NCBI GenBank assembly: GCA_002067855.1
Contig: MVQS01000141.1
Location: forward strand, 1 to 6,482
Source: Syntrophaceae bacterium PtaB.Bin038
Lineage (GTDB): Bacteria; Desulfobacterota; Syntrophia; Syntrophales; UBA2192
DNA length: 6,482 bases
Direction: 5' to 3'
Every line of letters starts with the position of its first letter. Within the stretch, counting starts at the first letter, position 1. The notes below the pieces were generated by a model. The model did no database searches, was not told the DNA's origin, and worked only from the letters and a program-made list of their open reading frames with translations. The position numbers were made by a program, and so were the translations under genes. Of the stretch, positions 1 to 5,990 are shown in pieces.

Positions 1-49
1 TCATTTTCCCCACGAAGTCGAAATTGATGCCGGGCTTGATGAATTCCAT
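1..49 (-). CDS. secF: SecF, protein-export membrane protein (N-terminal fragment)
   Basis: Only the first 16 codons are in the window; the gene continues past the left edge. The peptide MEFIKPGINFDFVGKM matches the usual SecF opening, a short basic and hydrophobic stretch just before the first membrane helix. SecF pairs with SecD in the inner membrane and uses the proton motive force to complete translocation through SecYEG. The ATG at 49-47 is preceded by GGAG (complement of 56-59) with a 6-base spacer. It follows secD on the same strand after 104 bases, as expected for the last gene of a yajC-secD-secF operon. The unusual point is that this gap holds a repeat array. The identification rests on a short peptide plus position. 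Confidence 0.85.
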   Translation of the reverse strand, partial: MEFIKPGINFDFVGKM

Positions 50-65
50 GGTTTGCTCCGCAAAT

Positions 66-147
66 GGCTCAGGGCTCAGGGCGAAGGGCATAGGGCGAAG
101 AGGAGAGGGCCTTTGCCCCTCTCGCCGTCGGCCTTACGCCTTACGCC
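66..147. repeat. Inverted array of 7-base GGCNNAR repeats between secD and secF
   Basis: Positions 66-100 are five contiguous heptamers: GGCTCAG, GGCTCAG, GGCGAAG, GGCATAG, GGCGAAG. At the other end, 131-147 reads on the minus strand as GGCGTAA, GGCGTAA, GGC, the same unit in opposite orientation. Between them GAGAGGG (103-109) and CCCTCTC (117-123) form a perfect 7-base inverted repeat with a 7-base loop. The array starts 16 bases before the secF start codon and ends 6 bases from the secD stop, so it fills nearly the whole gap. No U-tract follows the central hairpin on the minus strand, so it does not look like a terminator. The same unit recurs between tgt and queA. Confidence 0.8.
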
Positions 148-153
148 ATTTTT

Positions 154-1761
154 TCATATGCTCAACTTGTCGACCTTCCGGTTCCACGTCACGTAGTCGA
201 AGACGATCCGCGTCACGAAGATGGCCGTGAACATGCTGGCCACGATGCCGATGCTAAGGGTGACGGCGAACCCCTTCACGGGTCCCGTGCCGAACTGGAA
301 GAGGAACACGGCCGCCAGGAGCGTCGTCACGTTCGTGTCGAGAATCGTCAGGAACGCCCGGGCGTAGCCCGCCTCGATGGCGGCCCGCGGCGTCTTCCCC
401 AGGCGCAGCTCCTCTCGCGCCCGCTCGAAGATGAGGACGTTGGCGTCCACGGCCATCCCGATCGTCAGCACGATGCCGGCGATGCCGGGCAGGGTCAGGG
501 TCGCGTCGAACAGGGCCATGGCCCCCAGGAGGATGACGATGTTGAGCAGCACCGCCATGACGGCCACGATGCCCGAGAGCCGGTAGTAGAACACCATGAA
601 GACCGCCACGAGGACCATGCCGATGATCACCGACCGGATCCCCTTGTCGATGGAGTCCTGCCCGAGGGAAGGGCCCACGGTTCGCTGCTCGAGGATTTTC
701 ACCGGCGCGGGGAGCGAGCCGGCCCGCAGGACGATGGCGAGGTCCCGGGCCTCTTCCATGGTGAAGGCCCCCGTGATCTGCGCGTCGCCGCCCGAGATCC
801 TCTCCTTGATGACGGGCGCCGAGTACACGGTGCCGTCGAGAATGATGGCGAGCCGGCGGTTGACGTTCTCGCCGGTGATCCGGTCGAAGTCCCTCGCCCC
901 CTGGGCGTTGAACTTGATGGCCACGTAGGGCTCGCCGAAGCGGTCGCTGATCTTGACCTGGGCATTCTCGAGCGACTGGCCGGTGAGCAGGGTCCGCTCC
1001 TTGAGCAGGTACATCGGGTCCCGGCGGGCGCCCGTGCCCCGCTCGCCGCCCTCGCGGGCTCCCTTCATCAGGATCGAACCGGCAGGGACGTTGCCCCGCA
1101 GGGCTTCCTCGAGGCTGTGTTCCTCGTCGACGAGCTTGAACTCGAGGAGGGCCGTCCTTCCGATGAGGTCGATCGCCCTCTTGGGATCCTTGACGCCGGG
1201 AAGTTGGATCAGGATCCGGTCTTCGCCCTGGGGGATGATCTCCGGCTCCGTCACGCCGAACTGGTCCACGCGGTTACGGATCGTCTCGAGGCTCTGGTCG
1301 ACGATCGTCTTCTTCATGTCGGCGATCCGCTTCTCACGGTACTTGAGGGTCACCTTCTCGCGCCCGTCGGCACTCTCCGTGGAGAGGATCTCGAGGTCCG
1401 GGAACTGGTCCGAGAGGACCTTCTCGAGGTCGGCCCGGGCCTCCCGGGTCGGGAGTTCGACGACGATGGTGTTGTCGGGTTTCCGCTCCACGCCGCGGAA
1501 GCGCACGCGCTTCTCCATGAGGGCGTCTTTCACGTTGTTGGCCAGCCTCTCGATGTTCCCCTCGAGGGCTTTCGCCGTGTCGACCTCGAGGACGAGGTGC
1601 ATGCCGCCCTGCAGATCGAGGCCGAGGTGGATCCGGTTCTTCAACACGAGGTTCCGCACCGAGGCCGGGATCTCCGGCAGGACGGACGGCAGGAGAAAGT
1701 ACGCCGAGGCGAGGATCACCACCGACGCGATCAGGACTCTCAGCTTGATGCTCTGGAACAT
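154..1761 (-). CDS. secD: SecD, protein translocase subunit
   Basis: SecD (535 residues) is the larger half of the SecDF complex, an inner-membrane RND-type protein that pulls exported proteins out of SecYEG using the proton motive force. An N-terminal membrane helix lies at about 7-24, followed by the conserved LGLDLQGG motif at 46-53, a large periplasmic region with RVDQFGV at 164-170, and five further helices from about 372 to 520. TVGPSLG (361-367), GMAVDANVLIFER (435-447) and ILDTNVTT (473-480) are the expected transmembrane-domain motifs. A Gly/Arg-rich loop at about 234-248 lies in the periplasmic part. The length is typical for stand-alone SecD. The ATG at 1761-1759 follows a purine-rich AGGGGGA site and lies 18 bases after the yajC stop. 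Nothing looks broken. Confidence 0.97.
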   Translation of the reverse strand: MFQSIKLRVLIASVVILASAYFLLPSVLPEIPASVRNLVLKNRIHLGLDLQGGMHLVLEVDTAKALEGNIERLANNVKDALMEKRVRFRGVERKPDNTIVVELPTREARADLEKVLSDQFPDLEILSTESADGREKVTLKYREKRIADMKKTIVDQSLETIRNRVDQFGVTEPEIIPQGEDRILIQLPGVKDPKRAIDLIGRTALLEFKLVDEEHSLEEALRGNVPAGSILMKGAREGGERGTGARRDPMYLLKERTLLTGQSLENAQVKISDRFGEPYVAIKFNAQGARDFDRITGENVNRRLAIILDGTVYSAPVIKERISGGDAQITGAFTMEEARDLAIVLRAGSLPAPVKILEQRTVGPSLGQDSIDKGIRSVIIGMVLVAVFMVFYYRLSGIVAVMAVLLNIVILLGAMALFDATLTLPGIAGIVLTIGMAVDANVLIFERAREELRLGKTPRAAIEAGYARAFLTILDTNVTTLLAAVFLFQFGTGPVKGFAVTLSIGIVASMFTAIFVTRIVFDYVTWNRKVDKLSI

Positions 1762-1779
1762 GAGGATCCCCCTTCCGCC

Positions 1780-2103
1780 TTATTCCTCTGCGGTCTTCTG
1801 AACGATGCCCGTGATGTGCCCCCGGTTCACCTTGATCTTCACGTTCGGGGCGATCTCGAGGGTTACCACGGCCTCGGTGAGGGCGGCGACTTTGCCCTGG
1901 ATGCCGCCGGTCGTCTCCACCATGTCGCCGTGTTTCAACTTCGCGATCATTTCCTTCGTCTCTTTCTGCTTCTTCTGGGCCGGACGGATGAGCAGGAAGT
2001 AGAAGATGAGGAAGATGGTCGTCATCATCAGGATGAAACCGAAATCCCCGCCCGGGGCCCCCTGGCCCCCTGCGCCGCCCATGGCGTATGCGATGCTCGT
2101 CAA
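1780..2103 (-). CDS. yajC: YajC, SecDF-associated preprotein translocase subunit (TTG start)
   Basis: YajC is a small single-pass inner-membrane protein that associates with SecDF. The 107-residue product has a Gly-rich N-terminus, one hydrophobic helix at about 21-39, the signature LLIRPAQKK at 37-45, then a basic cytoplasmic part with GDMVETTGGIQGKV (59-72) and EIAPNVKIKVNR (83-94). I chose the TTG at 2103-2101 because AGGAGG lies 7 bases upstream and because the resulting MTSIAYAMG matches the usual YajC opening. The internal ATG seven codons later has no ribosome site. The TTG overlaps the tgt stop as TTGA, implying translational coupling. The frame stays open far upstream inside tgt, but that part is not YajC-like. 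Confidence 0.93.
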   Translation of the reverse strand: MTSIAYAMGGAGGQGAPGGDFGFILMMTTIFLIFYFLLIRPAQKKQKETKEMIAKLKHGDMVETTGGIQGKVAALTEAVVTLEIAPNVKIKVNRGHITGIVQKTAEE

Positions 2104-3278
2104 GGTTCGTCCTCCTCGCTGGGTTTCACGATCTCGTCCGCCCGCCCGTCCGGCATCGGCCCCGCGTCGTCTTCCGCGTGCCCGCCCCTGAACGAGCGCC
2201 GGAAGGCCTCGAACGTCCCCCCGGCGACGGCCGTCCGGATGCGCTCCATGAGAGCCAGGTAGAACCGGACGTTGTGGATCGTGTTCAAGAGTAAAGCCAG
2301 GATTTCCCTGGCTATAAAAAGATGCCGGAGATAGGCCCTCGAGAAGTTGCGGCAGGTGTAGCAGTCGCAGGTCTCGTCGAGCGGGGCCTGATCGGTCCGG
2401 TAACGGGCGTTTCTTATAACAACCTTTCCGCGATTTGTAAATAGCAATCCGTTCCTTGCGCACCGGGTGGGCATGACGCAATCGAACAGGTCGATCCCGT
2501 GATGAACGCCCTCGACGATGTCCTCCGGGGTGCCCACGCCCATGAGATATCGGGCCTGCCCCGCCGGGAGCAGGGGCGCCGTCGCCTCGAGCGTCTCCAT
2601 CATGAGTTCCTTCGGCTCCCCGACGCTGAGGCCCCCGACGGCGTAGCCGTCGAAACCGATCGCGGCGAGCGCCTCCACGGAGGCCTGCCTGAGATCCCGA
2701 TGGACGCCTCCCTGCACGATCCCGAAGAGGGCCTGACTCTCGCTCCTCTTTGCCTCCCGGCACCGCTTCGCCCAGCGGTGGGTCAGCGCCATGGATTTCT
2801 CCGCGTAGCCCCGGTCGGCGGGGTAGGGTGTGCAGTCGTCGAGGCACATCATGATGTCGGAGCCCAGTGCCTCCTGGATCTCGACGGCCTTCTCGGGGGT
2901 CAGGAAATGCCGCGAGCCGTCGATGTGGGACTGGAAGTGCACCCCCTCCTCGGTGATCCTCCGCAGGGGACCGAGGCTGAAGATCTGGAACCCGCCGCTG
3001 TCGGTCAGGATGGAACGGTCCCAGTGCATGAACCGGTGAAGCCCGCCGTGCTCCCGTATCAGGTCGTGCCCCGGCCGCAGGGTGAGGTGGTAGGTGTTGC
3101 CGAGAATGATCTCGGCCCCGGCCTCCTTCAGCATTTCGGGGGTCAGGGCCTTCACCGTCCCCTGCGTCCCCACGGGCATGAAGACGGGCGTGCGCACCTC
3201 GCCGTGGGCGGTCGTCATCAGCCCGAGGCGGGCCCGGGTCTTCGGGTCGGTCTTCAAGAGCTCGAAACGATAGGACAT
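2100..3278 (-). CDS. tgt: tRNA-guanine(34) transglycosylase (queuine tRNA-ribosyltransferase)
   Basis: Tgt exchanges guanine for preQ1 at wobble position 34 of tRNAs with GUN anticodons, a key step in queuosine synthesis. Family residues are all present: LTDSGGFQ with Asp93, the LDDCTPYP segment around Asp147, the FDCVMPTR motif with the presumed nucleophile Asp266, and the zinc ligands Cys304, Cys306, Cys309 (CDCYTC) and His335. At 392 residues it is slightly longer than the E. coli enzyme, owing to an acidic, low-complexity C-terminal tail from about 366. The 3' end overlaps yajC, so part of this tail may simply be sequence carrying the yajC ribosome site. The ATG at 3278 has only a weak ribosome site, but MSYRFELLKTD is a normal family start. 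Confidence 0.97.
   Translation of the reverse strand: MSYRFELLKTDPKTRARLGLMTTAHGEVRTPVFMPVGTQGTVKALTPEMLKEAGAEIILGNTYHLTLRPGHDLIREHGGLHRFMHWDRSILTDSGGFQIFSLGPLRRITEEGVHFQSHIDGSRHFLTPEKAVEIQEALGSDIMMCLDDCTPYPADRGYAEKSMALTHRWAKRCREAKRSESQALFGIVQGGVHRDLRQASVEALAAIGFDGYAVGGLSVGEPKELMMETLEATAPLLPAGQARYLMGVGTPEDIVEGVHHGIDLFDCVMPTRCARNGLLFTNRGKVVIRNARYRTDQAPLDETCDCYTCRNFSRAYLRHLFIAREILALLLNTIHNVRFYLALMERIRTAVAGGTFEAFRRSFRGGHAEDDAGPMPDGRADEIVKPSEEDEP
2111..2116 (-). promoter_or_regulatory. Strong ribosome binding site that fixes the yajC TTG start
   Basis: On the minus strand this reads AGGAGG, with 7 bases before the TTG. It lies inside the last codons of tgt. It is the best Shine-Dalgarno match in the minus-strand operon and probably compensates for the weak start codon. 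Confidence 0.8.
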
Positions 3279-3295
3279 GATTTCTCGCGGCAGAT

Positions 3296-3416
3296 GGCTT
3301 AAGGCTTATGGCACAGGGCTTTCAGCGGAAAACACTCTTGTTGTTTGCGCCTCATGACCGTCCCACCCGTCCATTTTTCCACCAGGCCTTGACCCTTTGG
3401 CCCTATGCCTTACGCC
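3296..3416. repeat. Inverted array of 7-base GGCNNAR repeats between queA and tgt
   Basis: The left end (3296-3319) reads GGCTTAA, GGCTTAT, GGCACAG, GGC on the plus strand. The right end (3389-3416) reads on the minus strand GGCGTAA, GGCATAG, GGCCAAA, GGGTCAA, and then continues imperfectly to about 3382. Both arms match the unit in the secD-secF gap and again face each other. About 60 bases of unrelated sequence lie between them. The first arm begins 17 bases upstream of the tgt start codon and the second ends 20 bases from the queA stop. The arms can pair imperfectly into a hairpin in the queA-tgt transcript. I found no terminator or clear promoter in this 158-base gap. Confidence 0.75.
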
Positions 3417-3436
3417 CGATCGTGCGGCGCTGGGCG

Positions 3437-4471
3437 CTAGACGATCAACATACAGTCCCCGTAGCTGTAGAACCGGTAGTTCTCCGCGATGGCCCGCTCA
3501 TAGGCCGAAAACATCAGTTCCCGTCCCCCGAAGGCGCAGACCAGCAGGAACAGCGACGACTTCGGGAGATGGAAATTCGTCAGCAGCGCCCCCACGCGCC
3601 GGAACCGGTAGCCGGGGTAGATGTAGAGACCCGTGGAGCCGGAGGTCGGGCGGATGCGACCGCCCTCGTCGGCGATGGATTCCAGGACCCTCGTGGACGT
3701 GGTCCCCACGGCGACGACACGCCCGGCGGAGTTGATGGTCTCCGCCGTCTCGGCGCCGATCTCGAAGTACTCCTCGTCCATGGTGTGGTCCTCGATCTGC
3801 TCCGCCTCGACGGGCGTGAACGTCCCGTAGCCCACGTGGAGAGTGACCGTCGCCACGGGGATTCCACTTTCGCGGATGCGCTCCAGGATGGCCTCGGTGA
3901 AGTGGAGCCCCGCCGTCGGAGCCGCGACGGATCCCGGTCGCTTCGCGTAGACGGTCTGGTATCGCGCGAGATCGTCCGGGGATGGGGTGCTCTCCTTCGG
4001 CCGCCGGATGTACGGGGGCAGCGGGGCCTGTCCCCTGCGCCGCAGGAAGCTTTCGAAGGGCTCGTCGACGTGGAATTCGACCACCCATTTCCGGTCGTTG
4101 ACCCGCTCGAGCACCCGGACGCCGGCACCTCCGCCGAAGGACAGCGTCGTTCCGGCCTTGATCCGCTTGGCAGGCCTCAGCAGGGCCTCCCACCGTGTCG
4201 ACGATGACCCCTCGCGGCTCTTGAGCAGGAGAATCTCCACCGCGGCGCCCGTCGTCTTGCGGGCGAAGAGCCTCGCCGGGATCACCTTCGAGTCGTTGAG
4301 CACCAGGACGTCGCCCCTGCGCAGCAGTTCCGGGAACTCACGGAAGATGCGGACCTGCAGGCGGCCCGTGCCCCTGTCGACCACCATCATGCGGGAGCGG
4401 TCCCGGTCCGGTGCGGGCGACTGGGCGATGAGCTCCTCGGGGAGCGTGTAATCGAAATCCTGTAGCTTCAT
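3437..4471 (-). CDS. queA: S-adenosylmethionine:tRNA ribosyltransferase-isomerase
   Basis: QueA transfers and isomerises the ribosyl moiety of S-adenosylmethionine onto preQ1-modified tRNA to give epoxyqueuosine, the step after Tgt. The 344-residue product has the normal family length and its motifs in order: LNDSKVIPARL at 58-68, LPPYIRR at 151-157, the highly conserved YAKRPGSVAAPTAGLHFT at 175-192, HVGYGTFTPV at 212-221, VGTTSTRVLES at 255-265, LTNFHLPKSSL at 297-307 and YRFYSYGDCMLI at 332-343. The ATG at 4471-4469 gives the standard MKLQDFDYTLPEELIAQ start, although no clear Shine-Dalgarno sequence is visible upstream. It is probably the first gene of the queA-tgt-yajC-secD-secF operon. 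I saw no preQ1 riboswitch in its leader. Confidence 0.97.
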   Translation of the reverse strand: MKLQDFDYTLPEELIAQSPAPDRDRSRMMVVDRGTGRLQVRIFREFPELLRRGDVLVLNDSKVIPARLFARKTTGAAVEILLLKSREGSSSTRWEALLRPAKRIKAGTTLSFGGGAGVRVLERVNDRKWVVEFHVDEPFESFLRRRGQAPLPPYIRRPKESTPSPDDLARYQTVYAKRPGSVAAPTAGLHFTEAILERIRESGIPVATVTLHVGYGTFTPVEAEQIEDHTMDEEYFEIGAETAETINSAGRVVAVGTTSTRVLESIADEGGRIRPTSGSTGLYIYPGYRFRRVGALLTNFHLPKSSLFLLVCAFGGRELMFSAYERAIAENYRFYSYGDCMLIV

Positions 4472-4535
4472 AATAAAAAAGCTGGAATAGTTGAACGATG
4501 GAACGATGGGTTATCGTAATACGTTACCTGTGTGC

Positions 4536-4550
4536 CGGGTCGAAGACCCG
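4536..4550. repeat. Short perfect hairpin at the centre of the first 8-base array
   Basis: CGGGTC and GACCCG are perfectly complementary and separated by a 3-base loop, GAA. The hairpin sits between the facing octamer runs at 4483-4514 and 4553-4574, so the whole 4483-4574 stretch could fold as a long imperfect stem capped by this GC-rich stem. No T-tract follows on either strand, so it is not a terminator. Confidence 0.6.
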
Positions 4551-4620
4551 CCAACCCATTATTCCAGTATTCCATATGCACCGCTGTCGCTCGAAATACT
4601 GGAATGCCTGTGTATCGCAT

Positions 4621-4647
4621 AAAAAAAAGATTCCGATCACCGGAATC
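4621..4647 (-). terminator. Intrinsic terminator after the mazG-DUF2065 unit
   Basis: On the minus strand GATTCCG and CGGAATC form a perfect 7-base stem with the 5-base loop GTGAT, followed directly by eight T residues. It lies about 120 bases after the DUF2065 stop codon and before queA, so it would separate the mazG unit from the queA operon. The stem is only moderately GC-rich. Its GGAAT core is shared with the flanking 8-base repeats, so it may have arisen from them. Confidence 0.7.
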
Positions 4648-4765
4648 CCATTATTCCATCATTTCATTCTTCCGTTATTCCGCGACCCGGACTGATGCAA
4701 ATAACTGCAAACGAAGAGGAAAGTCAAGAAAATTATTCGGGGTTTTTGTCGAGGCGGGTCGCATT

Positions 4766-4966
4766 TCAACTTGTGCCGAAGTAGACGAGCAGCAGGCCGA
4801 TCACCATCGCCAGGAACCCGGCCATCCTCAGGCTCGTGTCGGAGGTCTCGAGCATCTTGAGGTACAGGGTCTTGAGCTTTTCCGGGAAGGCGAAGTAGGG
4901 CAGCCCCTCCAGGACGAGGACCATGCCGATCACACACAGGAAGAACTTCAGATTGACGCTTTCCAT
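4766..4966 (-). CDS. Small DUF2065 (YjeT-like) inner-membrane protein
   Basis: This 66-residue protein resembles the DUF2065 family, of which E. coli YjeT is an example. The shared pattern is a hydrophobic helix ending in VLVLEGLPYFAFP (about 16-28), a short basic linker (PEKLKTLYLKML), then an arginine-containing turn (SLRMAG) leading into a second hydrophobic helix at about 48-63. Two membrane segments and a nearly empty C-terminus suggest an inner-membrane protein. The function is unknown. The ATG at 4966-4964 has GGAG 4 bases upstream, a short but workable spacing. It lies 91 bases after the mazG stop on the same strand and probably shares its transcript. A 35-base inverted repeat ends directly beside its ribosome site. 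Confidence 0.85.
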   Translation of the reverse strand: MESVNLKFFLCVIGMVLVLEGLPYFAFPEKLKTLYLKMLETSDTSLRMAGFLAMVIGLLLVYFGTS

Positions 4967-4974
4967 AAGTCTCC

Positions 4975-5080
4975 AGATCGGGGACGTTGTTTACTAATTA
5001 GAATAAGTCCAGCGGTCGAACACGATCAAGGGCGTTCAGGGGGACGAGTTATTCCAATTAGTAAACAACGTCCCTGATCT
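4975..5080. repeat. 35-base inverted repeat spanning the mazG 3' end and the DUF2065 leader
   Basis: Positions 4975-5009 and 5046-5080 are inverted copies with 32 of 35 pairs matching; the mismatched pairs are 4980/5075, 5000/5055 and 5007/5048. The central perfect block is 19 pairs (4981-4999 with 5056-5074), and the loop is 36 bases. The right arm encodes the last six residues of MazG (IRDVVY) and its TAA. The left arm ends one base before the GGAG site of the DUF2065 gene. On the minus strand no U-tract follows, so it is not a standard terminator. It could be an RNA hairpin coupling the two genes or a small non-coding insertion with terminal inverted repeats; GATC flanks both sides at 4976-4979 and 5076-5079. 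Confidence 0.9.
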
Positions 5081-5879
5081 TTTTCTTGGCTTCTTCCCAG
5101 AGGGAATCCATTTCCTCGAGAGTGGCGGACGCTGGGTCCTTGCCCCGCTCCCTCAGCCTTTCCTCTATATAAAGGAAGCGTTCCTCGAATTTGCGGTTCG
5201 TCGCGCGCAGGGCCTCCTCGGCGTTGACCTTCACGTGCCGGCTCAGATTGACAATGGAAAACAGCAGGTCGCCGATCTCGTCACGGAGCCGGTCCGGGTT
5301 CTTCCCCGAAAGGGCCTCGCGGAATTCCGCCAGCTCCTCCTCGACCTTGACGATGACGCTCTGCGCGGAGTCCCAGTCGAACCCCACCTTTGCGGCCTCA
5401 GCGGTGAGCTTCTGGGCCCTCGGCAGCGCCGGCATCGCCATGGGCACCCTCGCCAGCATCGAGGTTTCCCCTCCGCCCCGCTTCTCCACGTCCCGCTTGA
5501 TCCGGTCCCAGTTGCGTTTGACCTCGGCGGCGTCCTCGACCTTCGCGTCGCCGAAGACGTGGGGGTGCCGGCGGATCATCTTGGCCGTGATATCGTCCAG
5601 GATCCCGTCGATTCCAAAGAGGTTTTCTTCCTCAGCGATCCGGGCCAGGAAGAGGACCATGAAGAGCAGATCTCCCAGCTCTTCCTTCATGCCGGCGGGC
5701 GAGTCCCTGTCGACGGCATCGAGCACCTCGTAGGTCTCGTCCAGGAGGTAGCGGCCCACGTCGGCCTTCGTCTGGCGGATGTCCCAGGGGCATCCGCCTT
5801 CGGGGTTGCGCAGCCTCTTGATGAGGGTCAGCAGCTTTCCAAAACGCTCCTCGGCCCTGGAGGGGTTACCGCCCGGCAT
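5058..5879 (-). CDS. mazG: MazG nucleoside triphosphate pyrophosphohydrolase
   Basis: MazG hydrolyses NTPs and dNTPs to the monophosphate and pyrophosphate, limiting damaged or excess nucleotides. With the ATG at 5879-5877 the product is 273 residues, close to the 263 of E. coli MazG, and has two tandem all-alpha domains. The N-terminal domain shows RLRNPEGGCPWD (22-33), DETYE (47-51) and EELGD (66-70). The C-terminal domain shows GFDWD (166-170), EELAE (181-185) and DEIGD (200-204). These carry the metal-binding acidic residues. An upstream ATG at 5972 would add 31 residues unlike the family and would lie before the likely promoter, so I rejected it. The final codons lie inside an inverted repeat. 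The first Glu of the N-terminal EExxE motif is Asp47 here. Confidence 0.95.
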   Translation of the reverse strand: MPGGNPSRAEERFGKLLTLIKRLRNPEGGCPWDIRQTKADVGRYLLDETYEVLDAVDRDSPAGMKEELGDLLFMVLFLARIAEEENLFGIDGILDDITAKMIRRHPHVFGDAKVEDAAEVKRNWDRIKRDVEKRGGGETSMLARVPMAMPALPRAQKLTAEAAKVGFDWDSAQSVIVKVEEELAEFREALSGKNPDRLRDEIGDLLFSIVNLSRHVKVNAEEALRATNRKFEERFLYIEERLRERGKDPASATLEEMDSLWEEAKKKIRDVVY

Positions 5880-5913
5880 TCGATTCAGCGTCCTTTCCGG
5901 TTCGGGATGAGTC

Positions 5914-5942
5914 TGGTTATCACAAACGGATGCCACTGTCAA
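5914..5942 (-). promoter_or_regulatory. Likely sigma70-type promoter of mazG
   Basis: On the minus strand there is a perfect -35 hexamer TTGACA (complement of 5937-5942), a 17-base spacer ending in an extended TG, and a weak -10 TAACCA (complement of 5914-5919). The start site would fall near 5907, leaving a leader of about 28 bases before the ATG at 5879. The AAGGA ribosome site lies 11 bases before that ATG. The -10 is poor, so the call depends mainly on the -35, the spacing and the extended TG. Confidence 0.55.
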
Positions 5943-5990
5943 AAAACGAACAGCCCGCTCGAGGAAAATCACCCCTGCCGCCCTCGGATT

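Larger units (their letters stand above)
4483..4682. repeat. 8-base TGGAATAA-type repeat arrays upstream of queA, in facing orientations
   Basis: This occupies most of the 294-base gap between queA and the DUF2065 gene. Plus-strand units at 4483-4514 are TGGAATAG, TTGAACGA, TGGAACGA, TGGGTTAT. Facing minus-strand units at 4553-4574 are TGGAATAC, TGGAATAA, TGGGTT. A second minus-strand run at 4643-4682 reads CGGAATAA, CGGAAGAA, TGAAATGA, TGGAATAA, TGGGATTC. A short plus-strand copy lies at 4595-4605, where AATACTGGAAT is an exact inverted copy of 4561-4571. The architecture resembles the GGCNNAR arrays in the operon, but the unit differs in length and sequence. The rest of the gap (4683-4765) is AT-rich in parts, with nothing confidently identifiable. 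Confidence 0.75.

Noticed and set aside
1117..2262. 381-codon plus-strand open frame
   Set aside because: It is antisense to secD, yajC and tgt, has a His/Glu/Asp/Leu-rich composition typical of reverse frames in GC-rich genes, and shows no domain.
2104..2847. Upstream in-frame extension of yajC into tgt
   Set aside because: The frame is open but encodes Arg/Gly/Pro-rich non-YajC sequence; the ribosome site and family N-terminus both place the start at 2103.
2499..4207. Long plus-strand open frames opposite tgt and queA
   Set aside because: They lie antisense to two confidently identified, intact genes and read as low-complexity Pro/Arg/Gly/His sequence; the second starts inside the repeat array.
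4472..4620. preQ1 riboswitch in the queA leader
   Set aside because: The leader shows octamer repeats and a GC hairpin, but I could not place a preQ1 aptamer fold, and the final enzymes of the pathway need not be under such control.
5046..5084. Plus-strand reading of the 35-base hairpin followed by five T residues, terminator-like
   Set aside because: No plus-strand gene ends upstream of it; the T residues are lysine codons of mazG read in reverse.
5880..5972. 31-residue N-terminal extension of MazG from the ATG at 5972
   Set aside because: The extension does not resemble MazG and lies across and upstream of the predicted TTGACA promoter.
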